Shown here one piece after another: positions 1-9,206 of a stretch of 64,000 nucleotides of DNA. The translations under genes and the position numbers were made by a program. The notes beneath the pieces were generated by a model. It saw nothing but the letters and a program-made list of their open reading frames with translations. It was not told the origin of the DNA and ran no database searches. The stretch is from Exophiala sp. HKRS030 (lineage: Eukaryota; Ascomycota; Eurotiomycetes; Chaetothyriales; Herpotrichiellaceae). The stretch lies in assembly GCA_023897205.1 (NCBI GenBank), contig JAHWDD010000009.1:1612001-1676000 (forward strand). The letters are read 5' to 3'. Each line of letters begins with the position of its first letter. The first letter of the stretch is position 1.

Positions 1-1269
1 GGTAACGGTCTTGGGTTTGTTGTTTTGAGGTTGATTAACCGCAGGCGATTCAATTGGGCTGACGGCGGTGTTGGTGGTGGATTGTATTACCGCGAACCTG
101 GGTTCAGAGATGACGATGATGATGGGATGGTCTCGGACTCATGACTGCTGATGGTTGTGGGATTCGTTGGTCGGGAATCGAGAAGGAGATGGTGAGGGCT
201 TTGTTTTTTTTGGAGGATTTTGTTGTTTCTCGAACGAGAGTTATTATAATAAGTGAAGTAAGTAGGTACAGACGGAAAGTCGCGGCCGAGGATTTTTGGA
301 GGAATGAGCGTCGCCGACATTCTACCGCTTCGTCATCAAACAACAGTAGATATTCTATTCGCTAAATGTGCGGATAACACAACAATACTTATACTAGAAG
401 AACCAGGAAGTGTGAATGCCACAGTCATTACTTACCTAGGTATACTATATCAAGAAATTCTTCGTCCATCTCTGGTGTCCAACTTGGTCGCAAGTACCTT
501 GCTTGTATTGTTACTGAAGATTCTCATGCAGAGGGAGTAAGTGTCTCAGAATGTCGAATTTACCTGAGCCAGGAAAACGAGTCAAGTACATGTAGTTGTA
601 GCCTTGGGAAGCCGGACCGTTGCCAGATACAAGTAGGTTGTTTTGGGATCCTGTTGGGCACAGTCCTGTATGAAGACCACAGGCTGACAATTTCCAGGTA
701 GTATTTACTTGGGCAGCTAAATATGCCTTACGAGTACCGCGATTTAGGTGAATACATTAGGTACCTAGATAGAGACAGAGGACCTTAGATACTTACCTAC
801 TAAAATACCCCTAGGTGGTAATAAGGTATAGGTAGGGTGAGGTATCGAATAGTACTACAGTAATGAGACGTAATAGTGACTCCTCACCAGCGCAAAAAGA
901 TGTCACCATAAGATTTGGTTGCGCCTCATATATTTCTCCGCAGCCTCTTTTTTTTTAATTCACTTTACTCACTTTACTCGCACTCATCCTTTGCTCCCGG
1001 TGGGTTTTGATTCCACGCTCATCCCGTCGAATTGCTCTTCCTCTTAGTTCTTCACTTCAGGCTGCGTTCTGTAGTCTTGCACCCTTGGCACTCTTCGTGC
1101 CCTCCATTCATTCGTCCTTTTCCCGTTTCCAGCCTTCTGGGTGTAAAATCCTAGAAACGGAAACCTTGCTTGTACCTTTGCACCTCTACGGCTGATTAGC
1201 AATCTCATCGCTGCTTTCATCGGCTCGTGAGCTCCTCTTCAAGCTTGTTGGTCTACGCTCGACTGAAAA
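1..1269. other. Left-edge intergenic region and EDC4 promoter
   Basis: I see no convincing gene here. From about 950 to 1260 the plus strand is pyrimidine-rich, with a short direct repeat of ACTTTACTC at about 962-980, as is common just upstream of fungal start codons; this is probably the promoter and 5' UTR of the EDC4 gene. On the minus strand at the extreme left edge (1-110) one frame is open and reads as a hydrophilic Thr/Asn/Pro-rich peptide running off the window. It could be the N-terminal part of a gene whose body lies outside, but no start or splice site could be fixed. Confidence 0.5.
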
Positions 1270-4200
1270 ATGTCGAACAACGATCTCCAAGCTCTCTTTG
1301 CCAACCTGAAGCCCAAGGCTCGCGACTCGCCTGCGCCTTCCCAAGCTTCTAATGGTCTCAGCACCGGCGGATTTCCTCCTCAGTCTGCAAATGCTGCTGC
1401 TCAGCCATTGCCTTCGACGCCGCCGGCTTTTGCTTCGTTCGGAAACGTACGCTCGCAACCTGCTGCCGTGCCCTCGCAGGGCGGTGCTGTCACGGCCCAG
1501 TCACTTCTGAATCTACTCAATTTCGGAGCCGCGTCTCAACCTACTGCCAATATCGGTGCGACCTCTCCTACTCCTGCAGTTGCTCAGACTCCCAACAATG
1601 AGAACGTTTTGCCAAAATCAGAAGAAGGAGGAAACACCGCCCGAGGCCCGTCGTTGTCAGCATCCGATCTCGTCGCAAAATTCATGAGTCCTCCTCCAGC
1701 TAAACCCTCCACCGCACCCAAGTCACCGTTCAACTTGGAAGATCAAGGAGGAGGCGGCCATGAACCGTCATCCGCCACCGCTCAGCATGCTTCCCAGGAC
1801 GCACTGCTCAAGCTTCTCAGCAAAGCGCAACCAGGGAACGTAGGTCGACAGATTTCTGTGGATAGGGTTCGTCCCAAGCAGCAGCAGTCAGAGCCTGAGG
1901 ATAAGAGTCCAAATCACTCAAGTCCAGATGCGGTCAGCCTTCCTGTCCGTGTGTTTGGTGCATCCCCGGCCACGACCGGAGGTCAAGAGCAGAATGGTCA
2001 TAACCCAGCGGTCGACTCAGGTGTCGAGAACAAGCCGCTCTTTACCTATGTCAATCCATTTGAAGCACTCCAGGCTTCCCGTTCACAGACCCAGAAGACC
2101 AAGACCCCCATCCCAGCGGTCAGTGCTTCTGACATACCTGTCCCGAGTATCGAGTCTGCTCATGACAACATTCAGGAAGGCGCCTCACCCGTCGCTACCC
2201 CGGAGCAAATTACCAAGAGGAAGATCCTAACACCTCGTCTACCATCCACAAGCAGACAGGGTACTCTCTCTCGGGAGCCCTCGGTGTCTGTGCCTGAAAA
2301 GGAGATCGAGACCGAGATGACTGAGAAGGAGAAGCGAGCACAACTGGAAAGACTGTTCGGGGTGCCGAAGCCTCCCGTTGTTGAGAAACCTGAGGTTATG
2401 AACGAGCCAAGCAATGGCATTCAGCATGACGACCACCCCGACAAACCGACTGAAGCAGACGCGAACGGCGGGGATGAATGGGAAGATGCGGAAGAATCGC
2501 CTTCCAAAGAGTCTGGCGAGCGGGTCATTCCTGTCTACAATTTCCCCATCAAACCATTCGTTTCTATCTCGCTGAAGTTGGACACACCTTCTGATGTGTC
2601 AATTCGCGATGATGGCGTCATGGAGATTTCTCGTTTGAAGAAAGAGTTTGACCAGCTTGATCGCTCTCTGGCCGTGGCAACTGCCAAATATATCACCTAT
2701 GCGCTGATCAAGAGTGGTGGTATGCGAATCATACGACAAGATGATGGCAGCGATCGACAAGTCTTCAAGAATTCCCACGATCGCATTTTCAACGTCGCTT
2801 TCTGTACCACCTCACTCAACGGACCCGCTTCTGACGAGCAGGCCGTTCTTGGGACGGGAGTTAGCGGAGCCGTGTATTATGCCACCATTCAGAAAGAAGG
2901 TAACGATTTGTTTGAGAAGAATGAGCTCGAGTCCGAAACCCTTATTTTCCCTCCCCACCCACCAGCGGATGAGAATACGGCTGGAGGCGTTCTCAAGACC
3001 CGTGCCAAACGAAGCTCGCGGCATCCAGAGTTCTTTGCCATTGGAAGAGGAAAGGCAATTCATCTTATTTGGCCTGCGGCTGCACTTTCCTCGCGCTATG
3101 GGGTTGACGAGAACAATCGTCGCGTTGACGTGGAAAAGTTATTTTCAGAGCGTGCGTTTCGGATCTCCACCGGTAAGGCCGGCAAGGATTTCACTTTCAG
3201 TGAGGATGACAGCCTGATTGTCTCTTTGGATAAGACTGGGAGGTTGCGATTTTGGGATATTCGCAAGCTTATTGAGGAGTCCAATGCAACTGCTGCACAC
3301 GATGCCGGCCTCACCGTTGATACGCCACTGCTCTCATTGTCTACAGCTTCACCCGCGGAAAAGTCATGGCCTACGTCAGTGCTCTTCGTTGACAAGTCCC
3401 GTCCTTACATAAAGGGAGGTGCTTTGCGGTACGTATTGGTCGGTTTGAGACAGAACCACACGTTGCAGCTTTGGGACATTGCTCTGGGAAAAGCTGTTCA
3501 GGAGATCAACTTTCCTCATGAGAACGAGACCGATGGTATTTGCAGCGTCAACTATCATCCCAACAGTGGTATCATTGTGGTTGGCCACCCTACCAGAAAC
3601 TCCCTCTTCTTCATCCACCTTTCGGCTCCTCGATACACCCTTAGCTCGTCCTGTTCACAAGCTGCCTTTGTTCAACGCATTGCGTTGAAAGATCCGGAAC
3701 TACCCAAGCCAGAATCCACAGCTTGCATGAGCGGCATCCGCGAGATCTCGTTCTCCGGAAGAGGTCAACTTAGGAGCGTTGAATTACTACCTATCTACCG
3801 AGGCACGGATGACAAAAAGACAATCGACGAGAAGGCGGCACTGTTTGAACTCTATGTGGTTCACTCTAAAGGCGTGACTTGCTTGACCATCAATAAGGAA
3901 GATCTTGGCTGGAATGCTGACAGTAAAGTTGTCCACGGTATTAGCGCCGCCGATGAAGGTCTCATCAGCCTGAAGGAACTGCGACTTGGAAGTGTCATTG
4001 AAGAAACCCAATCAAGCAAGATCCCTGTTGAAGACGCTCCACAGGCTTCCAAGGCCTCCAAGAAGAAGTCTGCTAAGAAGGCTGAAACTTCTACTGAGCG
4101 TACTGAAGCTGCGCCGTTAGAAGTGCAAGAGCCATCCAAAGCAGCTTCTGCACCCCTCGCAGTTCCTGAACCTCAAGCCGAGCCAGTGCCGAGTGAAGGC

Positions 4201-5757
4201 ACATCCAACAAGCAAAGCAAGAAGAGCAAAAAGAAGGCTGCACAAGCCACAGACCTCAGTGCTTCAGACAAGCCAGCTTCACGTACGTCCTCGCCGAGCA
4301 AGCAGCAGCCTGTGTCTGCCCAAGCTTCTGTTGAGCCAGGCTACACAACATCTGAAGATCCTTCAACCAGAAAGCCTGTTCCAACAGCTGCTGAAGAATC
4401 TTCGAATAAGGCCGTCTCCGTAGGCATTTCCGGTGACTGGCTTGATAAAGAGCTCAAAAAACTGGAGCGTGTCGTAGCGGGCGAGTTCCGTAACGAACTT
4501 ACTGTTTTGTACCAGAACATCCAGAATGATCGAGTTGTACAAGACCAGTCTAACATTAGAAACCAACAAAAACTTCTTGAGGTAGTCTCCAACACCTTGA
4601 CCAACAACGTTGACAAGGCCATGTCACGCATTGTGTCTGCACAGATGCAGCATTCCGTGGTTCCAGCTGTCACTAGTGCTACTTTACAAGCTGTCAGCGG
4701 ACAGGTGGGTGACGCCGTTCAGAAGTCCCTTCAGTCTCTGGTGCCGCAAGAATTGGGTGCTCGATTGCCGGTTGCTATCAACGCAGCTCTCCAGAGTCCT
4801 CAGATGAGTCGGACCATTGCAGACACTATTTCCCAGAAAATTTCGAAGCAAATGGAGGCACAGCTCGTGGAGATACTACAAAAACAAATCGTGCCGGCAT
4901 TCAAGACGCTTGCGGTGTCTGCCGCTGAAAAGGCTGCATCTGATGTCGAGGTTCGGTTCCGTAATGAAATACGTCAGCTGGAGACTGCCAGGCAACATGA
5001 CATGGATAGGCTGGAGAAGCTTGGTCAAGTCCTTCAGGCCACCACGGAAACCTTGCAACAGATGTCAAATTCTCAGGTCGCATTCCAAAATCAGATCTTG
5101 AAGGATCGTCGTCAATTGGCTCTTCTCGGAGAGGGCAGCACCCCTGGTGGATCACTTCAAGTGTCTACCGCACGTATGACTCCATCGCCACAAAGTCTTG
5201 GTCACCAGAGCATGCCTAAACAGAAGACGAAAGAGCAAGCCGAATTTGACGAGATCACCGACCTGATGAACGAAGGACGTTACGAGGAAGGCTCGATCAA
5301 ATGGCTACAATCAAGCCAGCCGGTTGACCTTTTCGACAAACTCTTCATCCATTATACGCCCGAGTATCTTGCTACAGATGTTTCGCCTCTCATTGCATTT
5401 TCCATTGCTATCACCATTGGCAATTCTCTGGGCACAAACACTGCTCGGAGACTGGAATGGATCTTGGCAGCTTTCGAAGCAGTTGACGTCTCGGTATGTG
5501 ATGGCTCTTACATGCATTTTGTGGCTTCGCTAACCTTTACCTTTCAGGATCCTGAGATAGCTGATTTAGCACAGCATGCTCCAGCGCTTTTGACCTCGCT
5601 TATTACAAAGCTTGAAAGTCTGTACATGACGATTGCAGAGCGAGACCCTCGAGATCCTGCTCTACAGCTCATGCCGTTGGTTTCGAGAAAGGCAAAAGAT
5701 CTGAGGACGGCATTGCTGGGCGCAGTTGGTCTAGGTCGAGGAGGCCGTATGGGTTGA
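1270..5757 (+). CDS. edc4: EDC4/Ge-1-like enhancer of mRNA decapping (WD40 plus coiled-coil scaffold)
   Basis: The frame is open for 1495 codons. I infer one intron at 5494-5547 (GTATGT donor, GCTAAC branch site, TTTCAG acceptor), leaving exons 1270-5493 and 5548-5757 and a 1477-residue protein. Residues 1-430 are Ser/Ala/Pro-rich and probably disordered. A beta-propeller-like region of about 440-860 holds WD motifs (RLRFWDI near 655, LQLWDI near 730). Lys-rich patches follow near 930 and 985, then a coiled coil at about 1055-1290 and a conserved helical C-terminus. This is the layout of Ge-1/EDC4, which links Dcp2 to decapping co-factors in cytoplasmic P-bodies. The identification rests on architecture and remembered C-terminal similarity. 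The gene faces away from the window edge and converges on the sugar transporter gene. Confidence 0.8.
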   Translation: MSNNDLQALFANLKPKARDSPAPSQASNGLSTGGFPPQSANAAAQPLPSTPPAFASFGNVRSQPAAVPSQGGAVTAQSLLNLLNFGAASQPTANIGATSPTPAVAQTPNNENVLPKSEEGGNTARGPSLSASDLVAKFMSPPPAKPSTAPKSPFNLEDQGGGGHEPSSATAQHASQDALLKLLSKAQPGNVGRQISVDRVRPKQQQSEPEDKSPNHSSPDAVSLPVRVFGASPATTGGQEQNGHNPAVDSGVENKPLFTYVNPFEALQASRSQTQKTKTPIPAVSASDIPVPSIESAHDNIQEGASPVATPEQITKRKILTPRLPSTSRQGTLSREPSVSVPEKEIETEMTEKEKRAQLERLFGVPKPPVVEKPEVMNEPSNGIQHDDHPDKPTEADANGGDEWEDAEESPSKESGERVIPVYNFPIKPFVSISLKLDTPSDVSIRDDGVMEISRLKKEFDQLDRSLAVATAKYITYALIKSGGMRIIRQDDGSDRQVFKNSHDRIFNVAFCTTSLNGPASDEQAVLGTGVSGAVYYATIQKEGNDLFEKNELESETLIFPPHPPADENTAGGVLKTRAKRSSRHPEFFAIGRGKAIHLIWPAAALSSRYGVDENNRRVDVEKLFSERAFRISTGKAGKDFTFSEDDSLIVSLDKTGRLRFWDIRKLIEESNATAAHDAGLTVDTPLLSLSTASPAEKSWPTSVLFVDKSRPYIKGGALRYVLVGLRQNHTLQLWDIALGKAVQEINFPHENETDGICSVNYHPNSGIIVVGHPTRNSLFFIHLSAPRYTLSSSCSQAAFVQRIALKDPELPKPESTACMSGIREISFSGRGQLRSVELLPIYRGTDDKKTIDEKAALFELYVVHSKGVTCLTINKEDLGWNADSKVVHGISAADEGLISLKELRLGSVIEETQSSKIPVEDAPQASKASKKKSAKKAETSTERTEAAPLEVQEPSKAASAPLAVPEPQAEPVPSEGTSNKQSKKSKKKAAQATDLSASDKPASRTSSPSKQQPVSAQASVEPGYTTSEDPSTRKPVPTAAEESSNKAVSVGISGDWLDKELKKLERVVAGEFRNELTVLYQNIQNDRVVQDQSNIRNQQKLLEVVSNTLTNNVDKAMSRIVSAQMQHSVVPAVTSATLQAVSGQVGDAVQKSLQSLVPQELGARLPVAINAALQSPQMSRTIADTISQKISKQMEAQLVEILQKQIVPAFKTLAVSAAEKAASDVEVRFRNEIRQLETARQHDMDRLEKLGQVLQATTETLQQMSNSQVAFQNQILKDRRQLALLGEGSTPGGSLQVSTARMTPSPQSLGHQSMPKQKTKEQAEFDEITDLMNEGRYEEGSIKWLQSSQPVDLFDKLFIHYTPEYLATDVSPLIAFSIAITIGNSLGTNTARRLEWILAAFEAVDVSVCDGSYMHFVASLTFTFQDPEIADLAQHAPALLTSLITKLESLYMTIAERDPRDPALQLMPLVSRKAKDLRTALLGAVGLGRGGRMG

Positions 5758-5760
5758 TAG

Positions 5761-6732
5761 AAGAGTGAATGGATGATATTTGGACACTTTACTTGAGAAG
5801 TACCTCATGATCGGTAGGGGTATGGGTAGAAACAACTACCTGAGGTGATGGTGTCGGGGTTTGTGGATTGTATATCTTCGCGGAATTTCCACAGCAGCGG
5901 GGAAGGGGACGGTCGGGAGCATTTGGTCGCATTATGTACGTGTTGATAGGGTCATTTTGTAGCTGATGTCTTCTCGTAGATGATCGCGAGATCCCGGCGA
6001 GAGTTAAAATAAGACAGAAGCATCATGTCATCGGCAAAAAAGGAAAAACATGAGCAACATGACTCTTGGGGCGGTGCAGGATTTTGGTTTTCGACTAGAC
6101 ACGAGATGTGAAGATAGAAAATGCAAGAAGTTGCTCTGTGTGATTAGGCAAAATAATATATATGTATAGGCGACCACCGGGTCGCAGATGTGCTAATTTG
6201 GCTCTTATCACCACCATAAATCACGTCCTGGTTGCCTGAAATTCTATATCAGTATATATCAGTATATACGCAGAGTAACCGTATACAAACCCTTCTTTAC
6301 TTCGCATATTGTACTTGAGTTAATCCACTAAAAAAGGAGAAAAAAAAGCAAAAACAATCAACAATTAGGATTCGCTGCTCGTCACCGACGCAACTACTAA
6401 CTAATCGGCTTGTGGCTTAAGTACGGCTGAGCGAACGGGAAGCCCTGTTTTCCACAACCTGTGGTCGATTGCGAAAGCAAATCTGCTTGAGCAATATATC
6501 TACCTTTGGATATTCTTGTTTTATTGTTGATGCATACATGATACTGTCAAAATCATCTACACTTCTCTACTCACAAGATAGTGTTACAACCACCGGACCA
6601 GGCGCAGTCTTCGTCGTTGCATCCCTGAGGAGATTGCAACCGCTTATAGGGATAGTGCAAGATTCGCCCATTCAAACACTTCATCCTTTGTCCAGCAACC
6701 ACGGTAGGGCAAGTACCGGCACTTAAAGTCCC
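5761..6732. other. Convergent intergenic region
   Basis: This stretch lies between the 3' ends of EDC4 and the MFS sugar transporter. It is AT-rich, with short TATATCAG repeats near 6246-6265, and contains no ORF with recognisable protein character. It probably holds the two 3' UTRs and poly(A) signals. Confidence 0.6.
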
Positions 6733-8528
6733 TCAGGCCCTGTTCTCCACGGTTTCCACCGACACAAGAGCCTTCTCTCCAATATGGTCGATCTGATCCT
6801 GCACCGAAAGGCCTTGTACATTCTTGGTAATGACATAGTTCTTGAATTGACGAGCTGGCACTTTCTGTTCTCTGGGTTAGCATCCAGGCTCTGCGCTTCT
6901 GACCAATTTCACTCACGTTCATGAACATTTCGTCAATTTCTTCCAGCGTTCGATCCTTGGTTTCTATTTTCGATGAGACACATCAGCACACTGCACGAGT
7001 CAAGAAGAACCACAACCGAATAAGGCGTACGTACCGGGAAGGAAGAAGAATGTCCAGATTACCACCAGGATAGCGATGCCGCCATATATGAAGCCAACTT
7101 TGGCTCCAAGGTTGGCATAGTCGGCACCAATGAGGTATGGAGTACCGCAGATGATCAATATGTCAGCGGACCATCCTGCTATGTAGCAGAGCGAGATCGT
7201 TTTGGAGCGCAACTTTGTCGACGACAGCTCTCCGAGGACAACGGGTCCCACCGCACCCCAGGTCGCGCCGTAGGAGAAGATGAACAAGCTGACGAATGCA
7301 GCCAAACACTGTGCGGCGGCGTGGCTACCAGGAGCAGCGACAGCGACAATGGCAAACGTGAGCATCGATGTACCTTGTGCGGCAGCTCCATAGATGAGGA
7401 TTGGACGTCGGCCACAGAATTTGATCAGAGCAAATGCCGCGGCTGAGCCAGCTATACCACAAATGCCTGTGATGACGGAGATGACGAAGGGATTGTTGAC
7501 TCCCGAGATGCTGAAGAAATATGTGCCGTACTACAAGTGGTCAGCCGTCTTCCGGGCTCGAAGACAAGAGGGCCTTACCCCAGTGATGAACGATATGCCT
7601 GAGAACTCCTGACACGTGATGGCAATCACGGAAACCACAGTCCTCCGGAGATCCGTGCCCCTGAAGAGGTCAATCCAACGTGCGGACCCCTCGAGCTCCT
7701 TCTCAATGCGATCCATGGCGATGACCTCCTTGACTTCATCCTGAATCTCTTCTTCCGGATATGTTGGTCCTCTGATCTTCCTCATGGAATCGAACGCATC
7801 GTCCGGACGACCGTGAGAGGCGTAGAAACCTGCGATGCTGTAAGTAAAGGATCTTCCGCTCTCTCGCCGACAATCTGTGACCTACGTGGTGTCTCCGGGA
7901 TCCAATATATAGCCACAAGAAGAATCAGTGGAGCAAGCAACTCCGTCAGAAGAGGACCACGATACGCCCAGCGGGTAGTGAGGTCGTGCGTTCCTTCATT
8001 GACACACGATCCCACAAGGGTAAAGATGTTGATGATTCCTTGCAGACTGACCAGCACCAAGCCACGGAGGTGAGCCGGCGTCGTTTCGGCCCAGTATGGA
8101 ATCACAAAGGTCTGCCCAAGTCCGATACCAAATCCAGAGATGAACTTGCCGACCATAAGCCCTGCCCAGGTGGTCACGGTCGCCTGAATGATAGGATTGA
8201 TGAAGCCAGTGAGAGCTCCGACAAAGATGCCGGTACGACGACCCCAATGTGTGCCGACCCAACCAGATGCCGCAGAAGAGACGACAGCACCAGCGAGCAA
8301 GATACCAAACATTTCCGTTTGCTGACCGGCGGTAATAACATGGCCTTGTGCCGCCTCGTTCCATCTGCCAAAGTCTTGGTTGAACCTAGGCATGGCAAGG
8401 AATCCAGACGTTTGCGCTATGTCGAGGCCTTGTGTGACGGCCAACATGCCAACGAGCATACAGTAGCCCAGCACTCTTTTAGCACTGCGAGTGTACATCG
8501 TGCCGCTCGGCCCGGTGTGGTCAGCCAT
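6733..8528 (-). CDS. MFS sugar transporter (hexose/maltose/quinate permease type)
   Basis: Five exons on the minus strand: 8528-7886, 7829-7579, 7530-7035, 6963-6917 and 6864-6733, giving 522 residues, a normal length for fungal sugar porters (12 predicted membrane helices). Diagnostic motifs appear in order: WGRRTG between helices 2 and 3, PETPR after helix 6 (restored only by splicing 7885-7830), and PETKDRTLEEIDEMF after helix 12 (restored by splicing 7034-6964). It should import a sugar or sugar acid by proton symport at the plasma membrane; the substrate cannot be read from the sequence. I chose ATG 8528 because the preceding in-frame stretch looks non-coding. It is transcribed divergently from a Zn2Cys6 regulator that is followed by a carboxylesterase, so it may be the uptake step of a small catabolic cluster. 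Confidence 0.88.
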
Positions 8529-9206
8529 GTTGGTTATAGTAAGAACGAAGGACGTCGATTCCTGAGATGACCGATGTTGACTCGAACCTCGAAAACTATT
8601 CCTTGAGCAACTGTTCGCTTGCAGGGCGAGAAAGAACCTGAGTGACACAGGAGATTCATGTGGATCCTTCTCCAGGATTTATAGTGATCAGGCCCATGCC
8701 TCGCTCGCCTCTCCCCGTACTCATTATTACGTACCATGAGCCGGGAAAATTCTTTGAACAAAATCAAACAATCGATGGCTCCGAGTCGTGTTCTGGGGTT
8801 TTGCGGGTCGATCGACAGGCTAGCACCTCGACACCCGAAGCTCCGACATACAGTGCTGCTCTTTACGGAGTACTCGGTATCCACACTACCATAGCCGAGG
8901 CCGTGGGGGCACGGGCATCAATATCCAGCATCTTGGTTCACAAACATCAGTTCTGGCTCATCAGCTGATTCTCCTTGTGCGGCCAACTGATCACACTGGT
9001 GGTCCCGCATTTGGCAGCTGCGGACGAGTGTTGCTCGTAGTCTGGTCTGGACAGACATGAAACAGTAGTACCGACCTTGCCATCTCGAGGATCGCGCGAC
9101 AAAAGGCACTCGTTGGCTACAGAGGATCTGCAGATCATCGCATTGTCCTCGCACATGGTTTTGATCGACCCCTGCATGAGGGATAACCTGGACTTCTCAC
9201 AACGCC
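8529..9206. promoter_or_regulatory. Divergent promoter of sugar transporter and dual-finger regulator
   Basis: This 678-nt shared promoter has no gene. It carries CTCCGA half-sites at 8779-8784 and 8841-8846 and ACGGAG at 8865-8870. CGG/CCG triplets are the classical half-sites of Zn2Cys6 regulators, and such a regulator is encoded immediately to the right. The ACGGAG copy lies inside TACGGAGTA (8864-8872), one of seven exact intergenic copies of that 9-mer in the window. Binding is inference. Confidence 0.4.

Noticed and set aside
1..365. Open frames on both strands near the left edge.
   Set aside because: Low-complexity Ser/Thr/Asn-rich translation without a consistent start, splice site or family match. 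They may belong to a gene outside the window but cannot be annotated.
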